Below, piece by piece: positions 49,901 to 63,300 of a stretch of 64,000 nt of DNA. The first letter of the stretch is position 1. Each line of letters opens with the position of its first letter. The notes below the pieces were generated by a model. It did not search any database. It was given only the letters and a program-made list of their open reading frames with translations, and was not told where the DNA came from. The stretch spans positions 7,478,501-7,542,500 of the forward strand of contig NC_044600.1 of the NCBI RefSeq assembly GCF_901933205.1. The letters are read 5' to 3'. Source of the stretch: Camarhynchus parvulus (lineage: Eukaryota; Chordata; Aves; Passeriformes; Thraupidae). The position numbers and the translations under genes are program-made.

Positions 49901-52900
49901 CCCTGGCAGCAGAAAGGAAGCTGGTGAGACAGAGGCACTTGGCACCCATCCATGGCCATGAAGTGCTGGAGAGTGCATCTGAGTGTTAGCAAGCACCAAA
50001 GACACCCTTGCTCCCAGGGTCTCCTCAGGCAGGGGATCCCCAGCCCTGCCCTGGTGCTTGGATGACCCTGCTTGCTGCAGCTTGTGCCTGCAAGCCCTGC
50101 TAGGCAACCCCAATGGGGGGAAAAAGGAGCATTTTGGGTTGTGTTTCTACAGCAATCCAGAAACCAACAGCCCCAAGTACAGCTACACCTGGGCTGCTTC
50201 TGGAGATGCTCTGGATTTTACAATGGATCTAACATTGCATTTGGAAGCACTTTGATCCATCCTGTTTGTGTGCCTGGTCATGGACCTATAATGCAGATGA
50301 ACACTACAGCACTTCTGAAGGGAAAAGGGACACTGCTGGGAATAAAAGAAATAAACATTTCTACAGGGGTTATTTATTGCAGAGAAGTGTTCTGGCAAGA
50401 TAGAGGATATTTAGTGTTTTTTCAGATTTTTTTGTATACATTAAATTCAAGTCCCAGAATCATTCCACAATTTATGGGTTCCTTTCCACATCCTATCAGT
50501 CTCTGCAGGTGCCATTATAACAGGTCTCTCTTCCAAGAGCTGCTATTGTCTGCACCCATCTGTCCTCTCCTTCCCAACAGCTGCTGGGAGCTGTAAGCTG
50601 TAACTCCAGACACAGTGAAAGAAAATCTTTAAAAGGTTTTCAAAGAATAGGCAACAAATTATAGGAGTTATTGTGACCTGTTTGTCAGGGTCAGATGGGC
50701 TGAGAGAGGTCCTGCTCAGAGATGCTGCATCATTTTGCAGCAGCAACAAATTTCATCGTGCCCAAGCTTGGGTGAACATCTTGAGAAGCCCAAGCAGGAC
50801 TGCTGTTTCTGCCCACAGCCATGTGAGCTTTGCCTTTTCCACAATCCAGCCCCAAACCTGCCCTGCTGAGTGGTGACTGCACTTGGGCTGAGCTGCTGCA
50901 CGGCCACACTGCAGTGAGGGGGAGGATTGGGAGGCACCACTAAAGGTAGAAAGTGAGTGACACATCACATTTACAGCAGCACAGCCACCTGTCCCTGTGC
51001 CTGCTGCTCCTCAGGGTCACTTGTACTGATGCTGATGGATGAGGAGCACATTCAGCTCCTGTCTCTTGTGGCAGGTGAAGTGACACCTGAGGGGGATCCA
51101 TCCTTCATCCTGCCAGCAGCAGATCTGCCAAGGACTGATGCCATTACACAGATGAGCAGGCAAAAGGACACATGCAGAACATATTTTGGGCCAGAGACTT
51201 TAATTTCAGACTGGTTTTTGCTCTGCATTCCTTTAAGCCCTGCAAGAGCTGCGATGACTCTCTGGTTGCCTACTGTCACAGTGTTTTTTTTTTAAGACAT
51301 TAAAATAGATCTGACCATAAGCCCAGATGTACAGACAACAAGAACTTTGCATGTGTCAGGGTTTCAGGAATAGATCTAATTTTCATTTTAAACCATATTT
51401 AAACAAAGATGTTTCTGAATATCAACTGGTCAATGAAAGCTCTTTGGTTCAGTCTTGCTGAGTCAGATTAATCATCTTTACTAAGCTATAGAAATGCCTG
51501 ATAAGTTTTTTCTGTCCCCTTTCCCCTCCCCCTCAATTTTTTTTTTTAAACTCAGCATTCCCAGAAATTGCTGGTTGCTTTTTCAAACAACTGACAAAGT
51601 AAAACCCACACAATGCAAGAGCACTAAAAGACAGTTCCATGTGTTATTTTGCTCAATTTGCTTAAATCACATTAGCACTGTCAATGAATTCTACTCCCTG
51701 CCCTAAAAAGTTACAACACCTCAGCCTTTGTGTTGTTCACTTGAGTTTTTTCTGCACTATGGGCTCCACCTCGAAACTGATTGTGCCCAGTGCTGCCCTT
51801 TGCTGGGCTTTGTGCTGCCTTAGCACTGAATGGTTCAACAAGTGTGTGCTAAATGTTATCATAAGGGCTGGATTGTAGAGTGGTGAAATCATCTGAAAGT
51901 GCAACAGGCCTTAGAGGCACAGCACAGCTCGTGTTCATTAGAGCAAGCTCAGTCACAAATATCCTCTTGATATTTGCCAAGAAAATCTGTAATTTTCCAG
52001 CAAACACAAAAAGCTGGAAGCAAAGGGTATTTTTCATCATTAGCTCCTGTCCTTTGTGTTGCGTGTTCTCTGTTCCAACCAGGCAGTGCAGAGTGAAAAC
52101 TCCACGGAAGAATTAAAGCAAATGGATTGAAAATATTTGTTCAGGCTTTTAAAACAGAAATACCCATTAAGGGCAGAGACCTCTTAGCTTCTGCAGAGGT
52201 CCAGGGCATTGGGGACAGCAGGAGGGGTTCACTGGGTGCTTGAGTGACCTGTTTCTCGCCAGACTGCCCCTACCCAGAGCCGCAGTCAGCTTTGCTGCTC
52301 AGTCTCATCTTGCTCAGGAGTGCAATTCACTGTCCAGGCAGGGCAAATAAACCCCCTTGTGTGCAGCCAAATAATTTGTAATTCCTTTTCAAATAATTTT
52401 CTACCTTCAGCTGCCACTTGTGTGCTATATTGGCAAATGCAATGCATTCATTCATGATATCCTGATAAACATGTCAGCAGATTTGGGAAAGCAAATTTGT
52501 TTTTTCTCTGCCAAAGCCAGCCAATGCATGCCTGTGCTTTCTTTTTGACCCAGAAGTGTGGTTTGCTGGGATTTACAAGCAGTTACTGAGCAGGATTTCA
52601 GTCCCCATTCAAATTCTGTCTATTTTTGGCTCTAGAATTTCATGGTAACATTTGGTCAGCTTTGAATGCCTGATTTTAGCTAAGAAATTCCTTTTGTTGT
52701 CAATTAGAATCTTCATTTCTTGTGGCTACCCCCCAAACCAACATGCTGTGCATTACTCACATTGTATAATTTACCTTGTATCAAAGTTTTAAGTTCTAAA
52801 ATGTATCTCTAACAGGCTACACAAAACTGTCTTTATATCTGTATCTGACCTGATCTACTTTATATCTACATCTGAGCTACTACAGCTAACTCAGGATAAA

Positions 52901-52959
52901 ACCCGCAGCTCTCATTATTGCACTGATTGCAGACTGAGAGCTCTTCTCCTGCCCTCCCC

Positions 52960-53339
52960 TGTCACAGACATCCTTTATGAAAAATCCTTTCCATTTTTTC
53001 TCCTGAGAAGCTGAGAGGCCTCAGGAACAAAATGTAAACAATGGTTATCTGCTGCTGTGGAATGCAACAGGTGCATCTGTGATTGGTCTCATGTGGCTGT
53101 TTCTAATTAATGGCCAATCACAGTCAGCTGGCTCGGACTCTGTCCGAGCTACAAGCTTTTGTTATTCATTCTTCCTTTTTTGCTGTTCTTAACCAGCCTT
53201 CTGATGAAATGCTTTCTTCTATTCTTTTAGTATAGTGTTAATATAATATATATCATAAAATAATAAATCAGCCTTCTGAAACATGGAGTCAGATCCTTGG
53301 CTCTTCCCTCATCCTCAGACCCCTGTGAGGACCATCACA
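52960..53339 (+). mobile_element. Solo LTR of an endogenous retrovirus
   Basis: The 380-bp element starts TGTCACAG and ends CCATCACA, giving TG...CA ends with a short imperfect inverted repeat. It is flanked by CTCCCC (52954-52959) and CTGCCC (53340-53345), a 6-bp target duplication with one mismatch. Inside are CCAAT boxes in opposite orientations (53082-53086 and 53114-53118), an 8-bp stem hairpin at 53131-53149, and AATAAA at 53262-53267. It resembles, from memory, an LTR common in passerine genomes. No primer-binding site or gag/pol/env follows, so the proviral body was lost by recombination between LTRs. Confidence 0.85.
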
Positions 53340-55418
53340 CTGCCCTGCAGCACAAACCTCCCTGACAGAGCTGTGTCCAGAGCGGTGACAGCAAGAACAG
53401 ATCTCTCCCCAGGTGTGTCCTGGGAATGACCCCCAGCAGCCCTGCCCCTGCTGCCCTGCACCAGCCCCAGACAGATCAGAATCCCACGCTGTAACACCCA
53501 GCCAGACATCTTCTGCTCTGCTCTGTCATATGAGGCACACAAGGGACTAATTAGGCATTGTTTGGACACTAATTGCTTGGCAGCCCTGTTTGTCTTCAGA
53601 TACCTCGTTTACAGCAGTTGCTTGGGTTTATTTGTTTCATTTAATCCATGGGAGGCAGTTGGGCAGCAGCCAGGTCTGCCCCGAGGTGTTCCTCTGCCCC
53701 TGTAGCATCAGGGACAGAAAATAATGCCCAAGCTGCAGGTCCCTGTGTACAAAGCATTTCTGTGGCTTGCCAAAGGTGTTTAGGATCCATGGAGCTACCG
53801 CTTATGGCATGGGAAGTGCCAGGCAGGGCTGGGTCCCTGGCCACAGGAAGGTGATGTTCAGGTGGAGCTGCAGAGTCACCCTCAGAGCCCACGGGCTGCA
53901 GCCAGAGCAGAGGGAACCTTGGAAGAGACTGAGGTGGCATGAGCAGCAAGGAAACCCTGCCTGAGTGGAGATGCACAGTATTAACTGCATCATTAGTGTG
54001 GAAACTCTGTCTAAAGCCAGCAAATCTTCCTCTAAACAGGAAGACTGGGAAGGCTGAAAAGCCAATTCCTGTGGGAGAGAAGCTGTGACCTTTCTGACTG
54101 TGCTGTTATCTCTGTGCCAGCTGCACCACGCAAAGCTTTGTTTTCCCAGCACGTGGATCTTCGTGTTTGAGGTTGCAGGGGCCAGAGCAATTTGGGCTTT
54201 CTGCTCTGCCTTGTGATCAACACAGAATAAAGCAGGCTCAGTGTAGTGCTCCAGACACTGTGTTCTTGCTCAAATCCATGGGTCAAGCTTGTTAAGGATG
54301 GCTTCCCGTTAAACCCAGGCATGCAATCACTTGGGATCAGACAGGGGCTTCTGGGCAAGACCAAACAAAGACCACTGCTTAAACTCTAGACCAGCAGCTC
54401 CATCGATGTCAGCATCTTGAAGATTTTGTCTGTGCCATGTGTGTCTCTATTAAATGTATGTGTTTAGATCCACTGATCATTTTTCTGCTGCACCAGACTA
54501 CAGAATAAATTTTAGCTGCCATGTGCTACAGAAGCCAAACAGGAAAGGGTAAATTTCCTGTGGCAATTACTTCTAATCAGAGCTTTATGCCAGCATCCTC
54601 GAGAATTATCTGAAATAATGTTTTGAGGGACTTTAATGATTAGAACTGAGTTGCTCAGAATATTTTCCTCAGGGAAATCAAAGTGTCTCATAGCAACAGA
54701 CCTGCCACCATTAGTGCCCCAAGCTTACTGACCCCCTGCTCCTCCAGGACCTGCATCTGCCACCCAGCAGCACTCACCTGGTGCAGAAAGGTACACTGGG
54801 TCAAATTGGAAACAAATTGCTGGAACTGAATGAGTTTAAGGAATTCAGGGTGATAAGTAAAAAATCACAGAGGCTGTATGTTATGCTGGATCAGGGGCAG
54901 TTGAAGCTGGTTTGTAGTATACACTACCAGTTTCCAAATAAATAATAATTCTTAGTGGATTTGTCACTTTCTTGGCTAAACAGTGAATAATTGGACAAAG
55001 TCCAAATATTGATCCAAAACATTATTTTCTTCTATTGAACAAACAAAAAAATGGTGTTTTGTTGTGAGGCCATGACTGAATTATCCTGTTACTTTTCTTA
55101 CAAAATCTTTTTCCCCAGACTTGGCTGGCATTTGTTTTCAAAAAGAAGCAAAAGTAGTTATTCTAAACAATAGACTTGTTAAACATAATCTTAGTATAGG
55201 AGTTTGAGATTCAAATTTTGTTGCTGAACTTTCTGGACAAGCCAGGCTTACTATTCTTGAACAAAACTGTCACTTCTAGATTTTTGTTTTGCTTTTTTTC
55301 CACTTGTGAATATGAAATTGTTCCACTTATCTGCACAGCAAAAAACAAGCTTTTTCTTAGCTGGCAAAAATGTCTTTTCTGTGTGTAACAGTATTTTCCA
55401 ATTCTGCCATCAGGAAAG
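53340..55418. other. Intergenic, no gene recognised
   Basis: Nothing was recognised except a possible regulatory stretch at about 54430-54690, which is AT-rich with several TAAT/ATTA cores. Open frames here are short and unrelated to known families. Confidence 0.55.
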
Positions 55419-55590
55419 ATAGAATCATAAAATGGTTTATGTTGGAAGAGGCCTTAAATCTCCTCTGGTTGCAGTGCCCCTTCCATGGGTGGGGACAACT
55501 TCTACTATCCCAAGTTGTTCCAAATTCTGTCCAGCCTGGCCTGGGACACTTCCAGGGATGGGGCAGCCCCAGCTCCTGTGGTGAGCAGGT
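55419..55590 (-). mobile_element. CR1 LINE 3' end fragment, antisense
   Basis: On the plus strand it begins ATAGAATCATAAAATGG, the complement of the CR1 terminal 8-bp repeat. It continues with GGTTTATGTTGGAAGAGG and CACTTCCAGGGATGGGGCA, both standard CR1 3' UTR landmarks in the right order. The element is about 170 bp, 5'-truncated and moderately diverged. The right limit is approximate. Confidence 0.85.
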
Positions 55591-58500
55591 AGATCCTGCT
55601 GCCTGGGCAGCAGTTGCAAGGACACAGCTCAGCTGCACCTGGGCTCCCAGAGCAGTTTATCTGCTTAAGATTGTACAAACACAGCTCTGCTCTGGAACTA
55701 GGTTTAGACGTTTCCAAGGCCAAGATATTCCTCATGATTTTTTGTTCTTATACATATGAGATTTCTCAGAGAATAGTCTCATCAAAGAGTTGTTAATGAA
55801 ACCTCTGAGCCATAACATCCCAAAACTGCAGGAAATGCTGGAATGGTAAACAATAACTATTTTCATAAAAACTGGCTGTGTGTTGTGCTCTCCCTCTGTC
55901 ATTGACTACACCCTCACCTACAAGGTCTCTTAACAGCCTCTGTGACACTTTGTTGTTTGACAGGTGCAGCCAAAGATCTGCAAGCAAAGGCAAAATCTGA
56001 GGAGCAAGTGCCTGGGCTGTCCCACCCCAGCAGCAGGGCTGGGTGCCTGTGCCTGCTGGGATGAATAAATACAGGAGAATAACACATAACATCAACAGCC
56101 TGGAAGGGAGCAGAGAATTGAGGGAGGAACAAGAAAAAGAAAGTCAACACTAGCCTGTTCTGCTTTGTAATGAAGTGTCTGGGGATGCAAACCAGGAGCA
56201 GGTTCTGGAACTGAGAGCCACAGGTCCTGCTTCAGTGACAGGCAACTCTTTGCAGCTCCTCCTGCTTTGTGCCATCTCTGCCTGCAGTGAGGGACAGAGT
56301 GGGGAGCTCAGCCAGGGGCTGCTCTGGAGCTCTGGAGCTCTCCCATCTGACCCAGAGCTCCCTGCAAAGCTGGGGAGGCTGATGAGGAGAGCTGGGGCTG
56401 AAGGGCTCTGCCCTGCACCTCACATAGTGGGTGGGTCAGAAATGTCCTGCAGGTCTCTGTGTTGCCTTGGCTCTGATGCAAAGCACCTCTCCTGGCTTGC
56501 AAATGGCATCTGGGAGAGGTTCAGCTCTATATAGAAGATGAAAGAACTGCTTTCAAAGAGGAAATGTGCAAATTAGAGCTGTAACTGGATTTGGCTGTGA
56601 GTACAACTTGCATTTGGATTATTTATGTCCCATGTGCTTTGTCTTGATCATACTCATTACAGCAAGTACAGCCCAGGATTGTTTAAAATTGGAGCCAGGG
56701 CAGATGAACAGCAGCCCCTGGGCAGTGGGGTCTTGTGGCTGCTGTCAGCAGGTTGGAGGGAGGTGGCAGTGGCTGTGGCTTTAGGCTTGCTTCTGAGTCA
56801 CACATGCTATTTCAGGATGATCCCAGAACAAAAAGACACAAAGAAGTCACAGTTTTGTAAATTTTTTTGTTATTTTTTATGCATCCTTGGCTGATATATT
56901 GTGCTGCCTCTTGTGTCTCTTCCTTGCTCTGAGTGGAAGATCCACAGAGACTCCCAGAGCTTTTGCCTGGAAAAAGATTGTTGCTTTTGCCTGGCCCAGT
57001 CAGAGACAGACACCTGTCCTTTCTCCAGAGCAGCTGCTGGGTGCATTTCTGCTGACAAGGATGATGGAACAGCAGCTGATCTTGTTTGGAGCCTGTCCCT
57101 AGAGCTGCTCTAAGCACCAAGGGAAAATAACCAGAGGATTTGACCCATCCTGGCTGAGGTGAGCTCCTGTTAGGGGAGCTGAAATGTTTATGGGCACATG
57201 CCCTTTATTTATCCAGAAGAAAATACTTGGACACATCTGTGACTTCTTGAGATTCTGCAGATCTGTGGAGTTACAGCAAGTAACCGTGTGTAGCCCTCAG
57301 CACATGCAAGCTAAAGCTCATGGTGGTGCTTTGCTTGGCTGCTGATTTGAGCATTCACAGCTTGGTACTGAGCCCTTCCATGGCTGCACTGCCACCATCA
57401 GCACTTTGGGCTCTGTTTGTTCAGGAGCCTGTGGGGAGGGCAGTGAGCCCTGCTGTGAGCTCTCCACCTCCCAGGGCAGAATCCTTGCCCACAGATCTAA
57501 GTAAAGTGAGATTTGGATAGGGGAGTTCATTTTGTTTTGTGGGGAAGCACAGTAAACAAAGAGAGAGAATAGCTTTAGACTTGGTGAGACATGGAAACTA
57601 TAGATTACCATTCTACTGTCTCTCTGCTTGGAATGAGAGACTTTGGGTTTTTTTTTTTAACATGAGTGAGGATGCATTTTTAACAACAGGCACTTTTAAA
57701 ATTGACCTGCATTTCAAGCAGATTCAAATGTAGGCTCCTGAGTCTGTATTTGGATATTTACTCAAGTTCTGGGAGTACCCAATACCCAGAATGTCCCAAT
57801 GATGTAAGGCAGGATGTTTCTGGAGTGAGGAGAGGACCAAGGTGCTCAGTCTTTTTTTATGAACAGACTAACTATAGAAGAGAATTCTAACTTTTGGCTT
57901 GCTAATTTTTGTAGCAACAGTCTGGAAGCAGCTTCCTTTTCTGAGCTGACCTTGGAAAATGTGTTAGGAGTGTTTTCTGCTTTCCATATCAGGAAATGTT
58001 ATTTGCATCTTAGACTCTTTCTTTTTTAAAAGAGCAGAAAAAAGCCTTTTCATGTGGCAACAAACTGCAAGCTAAGAACTTTTTTTCCTATTTTAAAATT
58101 AACAAAAAATTTTTATATCTGCACTGTCTTTTTTATGGTGGAGACACTGTGTCCTACTGGTTCTGTGTTAACTGCTATAATTTGGTTCATTTAAGTCTCT
58201 GTAATGCATAACACTAATATGCTCTTTGTGCCCTGGCCATTGCACAAACCAAGACTGAAAATGTTAAAATCCTTCTGCATTTTTTCAGGAGTGGTCCCTC
58301 AGTGCTCTGGGAAGGTATCTCAGGGATCAGTGGAAACAAGCTGGCTGGCAGAGAGGCCAATGCCTTTGGACTGGCACTCGGAGTTTGGAGCCTGAACTGC
58401 CACATCAGCAGTGGCAAGTCTGAGAGGAAAAGCTGTGCTGTGGAGGAAGAGCAGTGCCAGGAGGGTGCTGCTGAGCCTGCAGCTCAGCGTGGTGGCTCTC

Positions 58501-60353
58501 AGGGATGGCCATGGCTGTGAGACACAGCTGAATACACCTGGAGCCAAATCCAGAGCACCTTCAGCTAGAGGAGCCCGGGGGATCAGGGCTGAGCCTGCCT
58601 GGCACTGACCTGGCAGTGTTGCTGTGGATATCCAGAGTGGGGATGAGGAATTCCCATAAGGAATCCCACCAAGGGCTCCCTGTGCCACAGCCCAGCCCTG
58701 ATGCTCCACAGGCTCCTCTGGGTGCTGGGCTAAAGGGGGATCTGTTCCCTGCTGCCTTCTCCTGGTCCCACAAATGCCTCTGTGAGGCCTGAGCTGCCTC
58801 CAAGGCCAGCCAGACAGCAGAGTGCTGACTTGTATTCTTTGGGGCACCATCATCCATCCCATGTGCTGCTTCAGAAAACCCAGTTTAAAGAAGCTGGATT
58901 CAATAAAGAAGAATCACATTAGCAAAATCTGAGATAGTCACCAATTCCTGACATGTGCTCCATCTTTGCCAAGAGAGAGCAGATCCTGTAAAGAATGTCA
59001 CCACAAACCAATGTGTTTTAATGGAGAGATTTTTCAGATAATGTGGAGTGGAGAAGCAGCTCAGGGCTGCATGGCAAGAGTACAGGGCAACATTGACAGA
59101 AGTGCTTCATCCTTTTGCAAGGGGACATGAACTTTTTCCTCCTGCTTGTATAATTTCATCACAGAATTGCTGTGTCACTATCACACAGGTTCCAGGCCCT
59201 AGGAAATCTGAAGATAAAGAAAAATGCAGCTGACAACCATCTTGGAAAGATTGCTGGAATAAATACTCTCTCTCTAGTAGACTATCACTACCAACCTCCC
59301 CGTGATGACCTGGCTCCTAAGAAGTCCTTTAGAGAAAAATCTGTCATCAGTGCTGCAGAATTCAGACAAGCACAGGAGATCTTCCTTGCTCTTTGAGGAT
59401 ATGAACAAAAGTCTCATTACTGTTAATAGTAATAAATTATTCAAGACTTACTGCTATTTAAAGCCAAATAGATGGCATCACTCACATCTGGGAATTCTAC
59501 ATGTGGCTATATTCCAAGCAAAAATAAAAGGTATGGGATGGCATCTGTTGGAAGACAGACATGTGGGCTTTACATTCTCATTGAGCATCTCCTGCATTCA
59601 GCCTGTCTCTGCTGATTGTACTGCAGCATATTTTGTACAAGGTGAACAGCCACTCTTTCTGTTGCTATTACTGTGATGGAAAAATTTACCTTCTTTCTAT
59701 CTTAATAATTACTTAGCTTCATTACTAGCTATTTGCACCTTAATTTCAATTGTTACCATTTTAGGTCAATTTTAAAAGTGCTTGTTGTTAAGAATGCATC
59801 CTCATGTAGGCAGGCTGTGATGGAGCTGCCCTCCTTTCTCCTCCTGGATGAACAGACTCCTCAGCTCCATGCTCTCATGCTGAAGGCATGTTTCTAGATT
59901 GCAAGCAATTTTTGTGGCTCTCTCTTGAGCGTCTTTGAAGCATCGAGCATCCTGGAATATATCTACATCAGAATGGGAAGTGCTGAGTTTTGTTTGCCTC
60001 TTTTTCCCTCCTCCACTGCCTTGGCCAGTAGAGCCAACTTCTGCTTCGTATGCAGAAGTACCAGTCCTGCATGGCTCTCAGGTTCAAGTTACCATGAATT
60101 ATTTCTGTGAGAAATGCTGCCTAGCAGGGAACCATTTTGTTTTCTAAGGAGTTTCCACTGAAAAGGGGGAAGAGCTTTTTAAAGCAGGACCTGAGGCTGA
60201 CAGTGAGGTTTCAAGCTGTGCCAGCACAAGGTCTGAGTTTGCATTAGTCTAGACAGTGGCCACCACATCTTGCAAGCGTGGCTGGGAAGTACCAGTGCCC
60301 TCAAACCAGAGCAACTCACCAGCAGACAACAATGTGAATGGGTTTTGGTTGTT

Positions 60354-60384
<31 letters not shown>

Positions 60385-63300
60385 GGGTTCCATTATCCAA
60401 GAAAAAAATTTGCAACAATGAAAATTACCCAGGTCTAACAAATCACCTGCCTTGAGCATAATTTATCAGCTCCTCTGTTATTTTCCTGCTTTACTAATAA
60501 TCTGTTCTCAGCCATGCATGTGATGGATGGTCAGGGATGAGGGGAGCTCAGCTGCTCCAGTCTCAGCCCACCTGGTGGCCAGGAACAGGGGGAAATTGCC
60601 CCAAGCTGCATGGGGCTGATGACTTCATGCCCCCTGTTATTACATTCCCGAATTTCAGGAGTTAGAAATGCTGATGGAGTAGTTTGTTACTCTCCTTGTG
60701 CTGCGCTTTTGCATTGCTGCCTAGGACAGGCAGATGTAGAGGGTAAACTACAGACAGTTCTGGGTGTTTCCAACAGCCCATATTTTTGAGGGAGAGTGAA
60801 ACTAGACAAGAGGTTGATAAGTTTTCAGGAAAGGGGCTCCACTTGGACAATTAAAAAAACCCCAAACAACTTAGCTGCTTGACAACATATTTTAAAGCTT
60901 TCCATCTTATTAATGAGAAGATGACTGCACTGGCATCTGCAGGATTAGTTAATACTGATCTTCCATTACTTTTAAATCTCATTTCATTATACTTTTAATC
61001 AAAAACCCATGAAAATTACTTGCAGTGGTATTATTACATTACTACAGCCTTTTCACAGTAATCTCCACTTTTGAGGATACTTCATTTTGATTTCAGGATG
61101 AATTCCAGTATGACAGCATTTCTTCCTTTGCACTGTTGAGGTAACAGAGATGAAACTTCAGGAATTCAGCAGCCTAATTTAAACCCTTGTCAGACCTGCT
61201 CATGGAGTAAATGAGGAGATTTTTCTTCAGAGAAAGTCTTTGTGTGGGCAGGAAACTGAGCGTGCAGTGATGGGCAGAGCTATGAGTGAATGTACGTTCA
61301 AAGCTCACATTCATCTTGCTGCACAACAATGATTTTTCCCCCCCCCACTTGCAGAAATTGAATTAATTTTTGAATACAAGCTGGATTTGTGAAAAAAAAA
61401 AAAAAAATCTGGCTGAATTTACAGCCCCAGAGCAGAATTAGGAAGGTTGCAAAGTCTGAAGTGTAGGCAATGGAACCTTGTACCTCCTTCTCTCTCTGCC
61501 TTAAATTCTTTTTCTAAGCGAAGAGAAAAGTGTACAAAGACTTCTGCAAGGTTAAAAACTGTGTGATTTCAAAAATCTGGTAAGAATAGGAAGAACTGGA
61601 ACACATACATGACAGCAAGCTAAACCACGACAGAAAGTTTGTATTGAAAATAACACTTCTTATAATGCACCTTTTTTTTTTTTTAATTCAACAACATGGC
61701 ACAGGTCACAGAAGCACCCTTGATAGTTTCTGGTTGTTTCCAGTGGTACAGGTGGATCTGGCAGCCACCACAGGCTGTATTTTCTTTATCTGCTGGAGCA
61801 CAATAACTTCTTTGATGGGAAATACTCTTTACAGTAGACCATATTCCAGAAATCAAGACTTATGATGTGTCCATAAAAGAAACATAAAAGAAGCTGGATG
61901 ATGTTGTGATATATACTGGAAATGTTTCCCTGGTGTAAACTGGTGCTGCTTCACTGCTTCAAGCAAAGTTCTTTTCTTTTACAATAGACAGATACAGAAT
62001 TGCTTCTACTTCTATAATACCAAGAGCCTCCAGATCCAATGACGTGGTTAAATTTTGCCCAACCAGCACTGAAACTCATGTTAAAAATAAAAAATGACAT
62101 GCTAGATGGGTAAACTGCTAGAAAAATGTGACTCTTGGAGAAAATCTAGATGATTTGGTAAGGACTGTTCAAACTCGTGGAAGGTCTTAGTTCTGCCTCT
62201 ACAGAAAGACTGTGAATATTGTACAATGAATCTGGGATTTTCATTTGACAGAAATCTCTCCCACAGCATAAATTGATGGTGGATGAGCAATTGACCTGAC
62301 CTAGTGCTGCAAAATGTTCACTTGAGATGATACGTTCAACTGTGTGTCACCTTTTCTTGTCCCATTTGTGCAAACATGGGTGGGTGCAGGGCTTTGCCTG
62401 TGATAATGCTCACAGTGGCTGCTGCTCTGACAAATCAGGGCCCTTGTGAGACAGAAGGGACCATGGTTACTCCACAGCTTCCAGTGTAAATGGGGTCAGA
62501 CTGCTCCATGCCTGTCTGCTCCCTTCTCTTACCCAGAGACAGCTCAGCCCAGCCACACAGCAGCTCACAAACAGCTCTCCATCCCAAGCACTCACAGCCT
62601 TCTCACTGAGCAGCTACAGACAGCAAATACATCCATAAAATGCACCTGTTCATTTGAGGATAACACAGGAAGAGAAAAGCTTCCTTTATGTGGCCTGGTA
62701 AATTATTTGCATGAATCATTCAAGCAGTCAAAGTGCATTTGCTAATAAAAGAGAAGGGGAAAGGCAATGTGCTGGGGGCAGCAATGTGTTGTCAAGGCAG
62801 GATGAAAATGAAAGCAAGAAGTAGGGCACTTTGCTGCCTTCCCTCTCTGCCCTGCATTAGTAGTCAAGGAAGTTTAGACCCTTGGAAAGCCTAAGAGCTT
62901 TGCACTCCAGCAGGAAACTCCAGAAATAAAAGAGAGGGCACTGTGTCACAGGGTTCCTTCCTTGGGCTTCTGGAGTGTGCACAAACACATCATTTCTGTT
63001 TGCACATTTCCACTGAGATGCTGCCCAGAGGCTCCAGTGGGGCTGGCTCCTGCCACGTGAGGGGCTGAACTGCATTTCTCCCCAAGGCCAGGGGGGCTGA
63101 GGGTGACCATGACGGCTGTGCCCAGCAGCAACTGGTGAGCCCTGTCCTCTCTGCAGCTGTCAAGCAGCAGGGCTGTGCAAACAGTAGCTAATTTCAAACC
63201 TGCCGCAGAGAAATTCAGGGGCAGCTGGTGATTAAGAGGATGGAATTATCACACCAGGTTTCTTACTGCTCTGTGTGACATGATCAGCTGGATGCAGCAC

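Larger units (their letters stand above)
42701..52959. other. Intergenic, no gene recognised
   Basis: No exon or RNA gene could be supported. It contains a (TA)11 run at 43331-43352, a following 18-bp direct repeat (TAATTAATATAGTAATAT), a (CATT)5 run at 46923-46942, and T-rich tracts near 49490 and 49810. Stretches at 45220-45500, 48940-49090 and 52400-52720 look like ordered AT-rich, homeobox-site-bearing DNA of the kind often conserved, but conservation cannot be judged here. Confidence 0.55.
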
